Shown one piece after another: positions 59,532 to 64,000 of a stretch of DNA of 64,000 bases. Below the pieces are notes generated by a model. The model was given only the letters and a program-made list of their open reading frames with translations. It made no database searches and was not told the origin of the DNA. The position numbers were made by a program, and so were the translations under genes. Position 1 is the stretch's first letter. Every line of letters starts with the position of its first letter. Origin of the DNA: Tabrizicola fusiformis (GTDB lineage: Bacteria; Pseudomonadota; Alphaproteobacteria; Rhodobacterales; Rhodobacteraceae); NCBI RefSeq assembly GCF_013328815.1, contig NZ_JABUHN010000008.1:151985-215984 (forward strand), in the 5' to 3' direction.

Positions 59532-61103
59532 TCAGGCGCGGCGGCGATCCTCATCGCGCGAACCGCGCGTGGCTTCGCTGCGGTTCGCGGCCAGACGGAA
59601 CGCCGTCAGCGTCGCCCCTCCCGCAAGGGGCGCAAAGCGGCAGGTCAGGAGCCGCCCGTCCAGAAGCCGCGCCTCCGCCTGCCAAGCCAGCCGATCCCCT
59701 ACGGTCGAGACATAATCCTCAACCTCGGACCAAAGCGCGGCCGGCGCGGTCATCTCGCGCCAATAGCGGGCCAGCGCCCGCACCGGAACCTCGCCAACCG
59801 TCATCGTCGGATCATGCGTCCACAGGGCGGCATAGGCGGCATTGGTCATCACAAGATGACCCTCGCGGGAGAAGACCGCCACACCCTCTTCCATGGCGTC
59901 GATCACTGACTGGCCAAGCTCCAGATCGGCGCGATAGCGCCGCGTGCGCAGCATTTCGGTCGAAATATCCTCGATCATCAAGGCCAGTGCGCCGTTGGGA
60001 TGCGGCCGCCCGGTCACGCGAAAGGTCTGGCCATCGGCCAGATTCCAGGTGTCCTCATACAACCCCTGCGAGGCCGCGCGTTCCATATCCACCAACTGCC
60101 GTCGCCAGCCGCGATAGTCCTTCGGCTCGGGCAGCATGTTGCGGTCGCGCAGCGCATCCAGCACAGACAGCAGCGATGGCCGCAGCGTCAGGAAATCGGG
60201 CGGCAGTCCCGTAAGGTCCAGCAGCGCCGGATTGAAAAGCTGCAACTGTCGCTGGCTATCGAAAATCGCCAGACCGATCGGCAGTTGTGCAAAGGTCTTC
60301 GTCAGCGTCTGCATGAAATCGCGCAGCGCCGTTTCCGCCTGCACCAGCGCGTCGGTCGAGCTGGCGAATACCAGACGGTCGCCATCCGTCCCCGTTACCG
60401 CCGTCACATCGAACCATCGCGTCGCCCTGCCCGGAGGGTTGAGGGCAACCCGCTGGCCCAGCGCCAGCTCCGCTGTCGCCCGCCGCTCGAACAGCCGCGG
60501 AAGCGGCCATGTCAGCTCGTGGCCGGGCGGCAGATTCTCCATTGCCGCCACAAGATAGGCTGCATTTGTCCAAACCACCGCGCCTTCCACATCTTCGCGC
60601 CAGCACAGCCCAGGCATTCCGGCAACCACCCGGCGCAGCGTTTCCACCTCTTCGGCAAGTGCGTTGTGGGTGAAAGGGTCCGGCCCCGCCCCCGTCGCGG
60701 CACCGGGCACGCTGAGTTGCAGCCGCATCAATCCGCCCCGCAACTCGGCCTGCAAAAGCGCGGGCGGGCCTTTACCCGGCTGCGATACCAGGTGCAGTGT
60801 CCCCTGTTCGGTCAGATCAGTCAGCCCGGTTTCCAGGTTGGGAAAGCGGGCAGAAAGATGCCGGATCAGCTTTGCCCAAGGGCCACCGGAACCCTGAAGC
60901 GAGTGGATCAGCGCGCGGGCCGCGCCGCTTCCATCTATCAGCGCTTCACCGTCGAACAGGAAGACAGTGCCGGGATTGCTGTCGGAAAAGATGCTCTGCG
61001 CGACGGGCCCGCGCCGTTCGGCGGCGGCGGCATGAATGAACAGCCCGGCCAGCGCCGACAGAAGTCCTGTTGTCACCAGCCCAACCGCAAGAATGAAACC
61101 CAC
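59532..61103 (-). CDS. PAS-domain membrane protein (putative sensor without kinase domain)
   Basis: A 523-residue protein with an N-terminal membrane helix (FILAVGLVTTGLLSALAGLFI) and at least two PAS-like regions: one around IGLAIFDSQRQLQLFNPALLDLTGLP (residues about 270-295) and one near VIDAMEEGVAVFSREGHLVMTNAAYAALW (about 400-430). No histidine-kinase, GGDEF or EAL domain is present. It sits between tsaE and regB, 89 bp from regB on the same strand. It may sense a signal for an unlinked partner; function unknown. Confidence 0.75.
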   Translation of the reverse strand: MGFILAVGLVTTGLLSALAGLFIHAAAAERRGPVAQSIFSDSNPGTVFLFDGEALIDGSGAARALIHSLQGSGGPWAKLIRHLSARFPNLETGLTDLTEQGTLHLVSQPGKGPPALLQAELRGGLMRLQLSVPGAATGAGPDPFTHNALAEEVETLRRVVAGMPGLCWREDVEGAVVWTNAAYLVAAMENLPPGHELTWPLPRLFERRATAELALGQRVALNPPGRATRWFDVTAVTGTDGDRLVFASSTDALVQAETALRDFMQTLTKTFAQLPIGLAIFDSQRQLQLFNPALLDLTGLPPDFLTLRPSLLSVLDALRDRNMLPEPKDYRGWRRQLVDMERAASQGLYEDTWNLADGQTFRVTGRPHPNGALALMIEDISTEMLRTRRYRADLELGQSVIDAMEEGVAVFSREGHLVMTNAAYAALWTHDPTMTVGEVPVRALARYWREMTAPAALWSEVEDYVSTVGDRLAWQAEARLLDGRLLTCRFAPLAGGATLTAFRLAANRSEATRGSRDEDRRRA

Positions 61104-61192
61104 GACGGCACTCCCAAGCCCCAGAATCTCAACCTAGGCGCGATTTTGTTAAAAGTGTGTTAAAAGTTTGAGCGCAACCCCGAGTTTAAAGA

Positions 61193-62575
61193 TCAGGTGA
61201 TCAGCCGGTTCTCGCCCAGAGCCTGCCCTTTCGGTGCAAAGATCGCCGAAGCCGGCCAGATCACCTCGACAATGGCACCGCTGCGGTCCGGCCGCTCTTC
61301 CGGTGTCAGGAACGGGTCGCCGGCATTGGCAAAGGACAGGTCGGCGCCGGTCCGCTCCAGCAAGGTCTTGGCAATGAACAGGCCCAGACCCATCCCCTCA
61401 TATCCCGGGCGCGCTGCGACATCCTGCGCGCTGCGGCGGGCCCGCACGAAAGGGTCGCCGATCCGCCCCAGAACGCCGGGCGGGAAGCCTTCGCCATCGT
61501 CAATGATCCGCAGCGTCAGGTTGCGCAGCGTCCAGCTTGCATCGACCCAGACCCGGCTGTGCGCGAAATCCACCGCATTCTGCACCAGATTGCGCACGCC
61601 ATGAATCAGTTCTGGCCGCCGCAGGATGATCGGCTCGGGCAGGTCGCCCCGGGAATCCGGGGCAAAGGTAAAGATCACCTCCTTGCCCCGCGCCAGATGC
61701 GGCTCTGCCGCCTCGCGCAGCACGGTGCCAAGGGGGGCCGCGCGCAGATGAAGGTCTTCCTTGCCGGCCTTGCCCATCGACCGCAGGATATCCCGGCACC
61801 GATCGGCCTGTTCGCGGATCAGTCTGGCATCGTCCAAGAGGTCGGGATTGTCCTGCAATTCGTCGATCATCTCGGAGGAAACCAGTTTGATCGTGGCCAG
61901 CGGCGTGCCCAGCTCATGCGCCGCGGCGGCAATCACGCCGCCCAGATCGGTCAGCTTCTGTTCCCGCGCCAGCGCCATCTGCGTGGCCAGCAGTGCATCC
62001 GACATCGAGTGCATTTCTGTTGCCACCCGGCGCGAATAAAGCCCCAGAAACAGAATCCCGATGATCAGCGACAGCCAGAAGCCAAAGCCGAAAATCCCCG
62101 GCACCTGCAACACCTCACCCGAGGCGGCGCGCAGCGGCACGTTGAAGAATGCGATCAGCGTCACAAAGAACACCGCCATCGCGCCCAGAAGGATGGTGGA
62201 GCGCAGTTCCAGCGCCGAAGCCGAAACGGTAACCGGCGCAAGGATCAGCAGTGCGAAGGGGTTGGTCAGGCCGCCGGTCAGATAAAGCAGGAAGGAAAGC
62301 TGCGACAAATCGAACAGCAGCGTCAGCATCGCCTCGGTTTCGGTCAGCCGCTTGTTCTGCGGAAAGATGTAGATCGAGACCAGATTGGCGATCACCGCCG
62401 ATCCGACGGCCAGCAGGCAAAGCCCCAATGGCAGTTGCAGCCCGTAATGCCGGTCTGCCACCAGAAGGGCTGCCATCTGCCCGACAATGGCCATCCAGCG
62501 CAGCAGGATCAGCGTGCGCATCCGCAGCCAATCGGCCCGTTCCGGGCGTTCGTAAAGGGGGGAGGCTGCGGTCAT
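61193..62575 (-). CDS. regB: Redox-sensing histidine kinase RegB/PrrB
   Basis: A 460-residue membrane kinase of the RegBA global redox system (photosynthesis, nitrogen and carbon fixation, respiration). Six hydrophobic segments lie in the first 180 residues, with the quinone-binding motif GGLTNPF (101-107). The phospho-acceptor is H220 in AAAAHELGTPLATI, and the redox cysteine is C260 in RCRDILRSMG, each five residues before the known H225 and C265 of R. capsulatus. GGLGLFIAKTL is the ATP G-box region. The ATG at 62575 starts after the divergent senC gap; upstream frame is antisense. Confidence 0.94.
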   Translation of the reverse strand: MTAASPLYERPERADWLRMRTLILLRWMAIVGQMAALLVADRHYGLQLPLGLCLLAVGSAVIANLVSIYIFPQNKRLTETEAMLTLLFDLSQLSFLLYLTGGLTNPFALLILAPVTVSASALELRSTILLGAMAVFFVTLIAFFNVPLRAASGEVLQVPGIFGFGFWLSLIIGILFLGLYSRRVATEMHSMSDALLATQMALAREQKLTDLGGVIAAAAHELGTPLATIKLVSSEMIDELQDNPDLLDDARLIREQADRCRDILRSMGKAGKEDLHLRAAPLGTVLREAAEPHLARGKEVIFTFAPDSRGDLPEPIILRRPELIHGVRNLVQNAVDFAHSRVWVDASWTLRNLTLRIIDDGEGFPPGVLGRIGDPFVRARRSAQDVAARPGYEGMGLGLFIAKTLLERTGADLSFANAGDPFLTPEERPDRSGAIVEVIWPASAIFAPKGQALGENRLIT

Positions 62576-62656
62576 GGCGGGCCCTGCACTCTGGTCATTG
62601 CCTGCCAAGGGTGGCAACATGACGGGGTGATTGGCAAGAGCGGTCGGGAGATGGCA
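62576..62656. promoter_or_regulatory. Divergent regB/senC promoter gap
   Basis: An 81-bp gap that must carry both promoters. No clear palindromic operator was seen. In R. capsulatus and R. sphaeroides the equivalent gap is autoregulated by phosphorylated RegA. Confidence 0.35.
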
Positions 62657-63280
62657 ATGGGACGGGTTTATGCGGCGCTGGCCGTGGCGGTGACGGCGGC
62701 TTTTGTCGGAGTGCCCGCTTGGTATTACTATCAGAACCGCGCCAGCGACCCCTTTGCCGATTGCCGTGGCGGGGCTGTTGGAGGGGGTGCCATCGGCGGG
62801 CCGCTCTCGCTTGTGGATGGTGCAGGCAAGGCGGTTACGGAAAAGGACATCTTCACCAAACCGACGCTGCTTTATTTCGGCTATACCTTCTGTCCCGATG
62901 TCTGCCCGATGGACAATGCCCGCAATGCCGAAGCGGTCGATATTCTGGAAGAGCGGGGATATGACGTGCAGCCTGCCTTCATTTCCATCGACCCGGCCCG
63001 CGATACGCCCGAGGTGGTGCGCGAATATGCCGAAAACCTGCATCCCAAGATGATCGGGCTGACCGGCTCGGAAGAACAGATCAAGGCCGCTTCGGCCGCC
63101 TACAAGACCTATTTCAAGAAGCAGGAAGATGGCGACCCGAATTTCTATCTGATGGACCATTCGACCTTCACCTATCTGGTGCTGCCCAAGGCCGGCTTTG
63201 TCGAATTCTTCAAGCGCGACGACACCGCCGATGCGATGGCCGACCGCGTGGCCTGCTATGTTGACAAGGCCCCGGGTTGA
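62657..63280 (+). CDS. senC: SCO1/SenC copper chaperone (PrrC)
   Basis: A 207-residue membrane-anchored protein with an N-terminal helix (AALAVAVTAAFVGVPAWYYY) and a periplasmic thioredoxin-like domain. The copper site is FCPDVCP (C79 and C83) with a later histidine in YLMDHSTFTYL. SenC/PrrC delivers copper to cytochrome c oxidase and, in Rhodobacter, influences RegBA signalling. The start at 62657 has GGGAG seven bases upstream; an ATG at 62651 directly abuts that element. Confidence 0.92.
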   Translation: MGRVYAALAVAVTAAFVGVPAWYYYQNRASDPFADCRGGAVGGGAIGGPLSLVDGAGKAVTEKDIFTKPTLLYFGYTFCPDVCPMDNARNAEAVDILEERGYDVQPAFISIDPARDTPEVVREYAENLHPKMIGLTGSEEQIKAASAAYKTYFKKQEDGDPNFYLMDHSTFTYLVLPKAGFVEFFKRDDTADAMADRVACYVDKAPG

Positions 63281-63285
63281 GGCAT

Positions 63286-63314
63286 TTGACGCTGCCGCGC
63301 AAGCAAACTAGCTT
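63286..63314 (+). promoter_or_regulatory. Candidate promoter upstream of regA
   Basis: TTGACG (63286-63291) and TAGCTT (63309-63314), 17 bp apart, in the 66-bp gap between senC and regA. The -35 is near consensus; the -10 is weak. Confidence 0.35.
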
Positions 63315-63346
63315 GGAAAATACATCTTCGGGAAAAGGGGGCCGGC

Positions 63347-63901
63347 ATGGCGGATGAGCTTGGCGCGGAATTGGGCGTGGATCGCACCCTGCTGTTGGTC
63401 GATGATGACGAGCCTTTTGTAAAACGGCTTGCCAAGGCCATGGAAAAGCGCGGCTTTCTGCCGGAAACCGCAGGCAGCGTTGCCGCTGGCCGTGCCATAG
63501 CCCTGACCCGCCCGCCGGCCTATGCCGTGGTTGATCTGCGGCTTGAGGACGGCAATGGGCTGGATGTGGTCGAGGCGCTGCGCGAACGGCGGCCCGATTG
63601 CCGCATTGTCGTGCTGACCGGATATGGGGCGATTGCGACCGCCGTTGCCGCCGTCAAGATTGGCGCCACCGACTATCTTTCCAAACCGGCCGATGCCAAC
63701 GATGTGACCAATGCCCTGCTGTCGCGCAGCGAGGCGCTGCCGGAGCCGCCGGAAAATCCGATGTCCGCCGATCGTGTGCGATGGGAGCATATCCAGCGTG
63801 TCTATGAAATGTGCGACCGCAATGTTTCCGAAACCGCCCGGCGGCTTTCGATGCACCGCCGGACGCTGCAACGTATTCTGGCCAAGCGCAGCCCGAAATA
63901 A
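63347..63901 (+). CDS. regA: Response regulator RegA/PrrA
   Basis: A 184-residue two-domain regulator. The receiver has the acidic pocket VDDDE, phospho-acceptor D63 in VVDLRLEDGNG, Thr in LTGYG and Lys in LSKPADA. A four-proline-like linker (EPPENP) leads to the C-terminal helix-turn-helix NVSETARRLSMHRRTLQRIL, essentially the RegA/PrrA DNA-binding helix. Phosphorylated by RegB, it controls anaerobic and photosynthetic genes. A partial IS starts 22 bp after its stop. Confidence 0.95.
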   Translation: MADELGAELGVDRTLLLVDDDEPFVKRLAKAMEKRGFLPETAGSVAAGRAIALTRPPAYAVVDLRLEDGNGLDVVEALRERRPDCRIVVLTGYGAIATAVAAVKIGATDYLSKPADANDVTNALLSRSEALPEPPENPMSADRVRWEHIQRVYEMCDRNVSETARRLSMHRRTLQRILAKRSPK

Positions 63902-63923
63902 GCCAAATCGAATGGCGCGCATT

Positions 63924-64000
63924 GGCTCTGTTGCACAAATCCCGTGAGGGATTCATCTCGTGAATCCAGCGTGGTAGCCGGCGTGCATGAGCAGACCCAT
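63924..64000 (+). mobile_element. 5' end of an insertion sequence (probably IS5 family), runs off the window
   Basis: The segment begins GGCTCTGTTGCACAAAT, which resembles the terminal repeat of IS5-family elements. The ATG at 63987 opens MSRP, matching the start of IS5-family transposases (MSRPMPTTY...). Only 14 bases of the transposase are inside the window, so family and intactness cannot be confirmed. Confidence 0.65.
63987..64000 (+). CDS. Transposase, first codons only (3' partial)
   Basis: ATG AGC AGA CCC AT... at the window end reads MSRP and lies 63 bases inside the presumed IS terminus. It fits the usual IS5-family transposase start, but four codons cannot prove it. Confidence 0.5.

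Noticed and set aside
61559..62650. Upstream half of the open frame that ends with senC
   Set aside because: It is antisense to regB, rich in Gln, Arg and His, and has no family motif; senC starts at 62657.
1..64000. rRNA, tRNA or CRISPR arrays
   Set aside because: No rRNA-like stretch, tRNA cloverleaf or evenly spaced direct repeats were recognised; the gaps are too short for most of them.

Overview
The window is a 64 kb piece of a GC-rich alphaproteobacterial chromosome, almost certainly Rhodobacteraceae (Rhodobacter, Gemmobacter or Tabrizicola-like). This rests on the RegB-SenC-RegA redox cluster at the right end, the rph-rdgB-hemW and mnmE-mnmG-rsmG-parA-parB-rho-hemJ gene order, an alphaproteobacterial AddAB pair, and dense, often overlapping genes. 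No rRNA, tRNA or CRISPR was seen. Proposed functions come from motifs and gene order read by eye; no database search was run.

Layout. 1-8.3 kb: a D-xylose operon (xylF partial, xylH, xylG, xylB, xylA) followed by an aldo/keto reductase and a family 3 glycoside hydrolase. 8.3-12.4 kb: ubiG, pip, a TerC-type membrane protein with a structured leader, and aroC. 12.4-16.1 kb: an unusual accessory-looking cluster: a class I glutamine amidotransferase divergent from cytochrome P450, glutamine synthetase-like ligase and [2Fe-2S] ferredoxin. 16-25 kb: ilvA, a membrane protein, argG, an SCP2-like protein, a sulfotransferase-like/aminotransferase pair, a metzincin-type protease coupled to a small exported protein, and maeB. 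25-33 kb: mutS, grpE, hrcA, rph, rdgB, a RidA-like gene and hemW.

33-44 kb is the replication-origin region. parB, parA, rsmG, mnmG, mnmE, rho and hemJ run leftward; maf, aroE, coaE and dnaQ run rightward. The 367-bp gap between hemJ and maf is AT-rich, carries five DnaA-box-like sequences, and is the probable oriC. Five parS sites (three exact TGTTTCACGTGAAACA, two with one mismatch) lie within about 21 kb of it.

44-64 kb: secB, fxsA, a Tim44-like protein, mltA, an Smr protein, a lipoprotein hydrolase, hslUV, a possible glycosyltransferase-like protein, trxA, addA-addB, the murU-amgK cell-wall recycling pair with tsaE, a PAS-domain membrane protein, and regB / senC-regA. An IS element, probably IS5-family, starts 22 bp after regA and runs off the window.

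The most interesting items are the P450/glutamine synthetase/amidotransferase cluster (possibly gamma-glutamylation-assisted oxidation of an amine), the oriC-parS landscape, the nested RNA structure before terC, and the metzincin/exported-protein pair.
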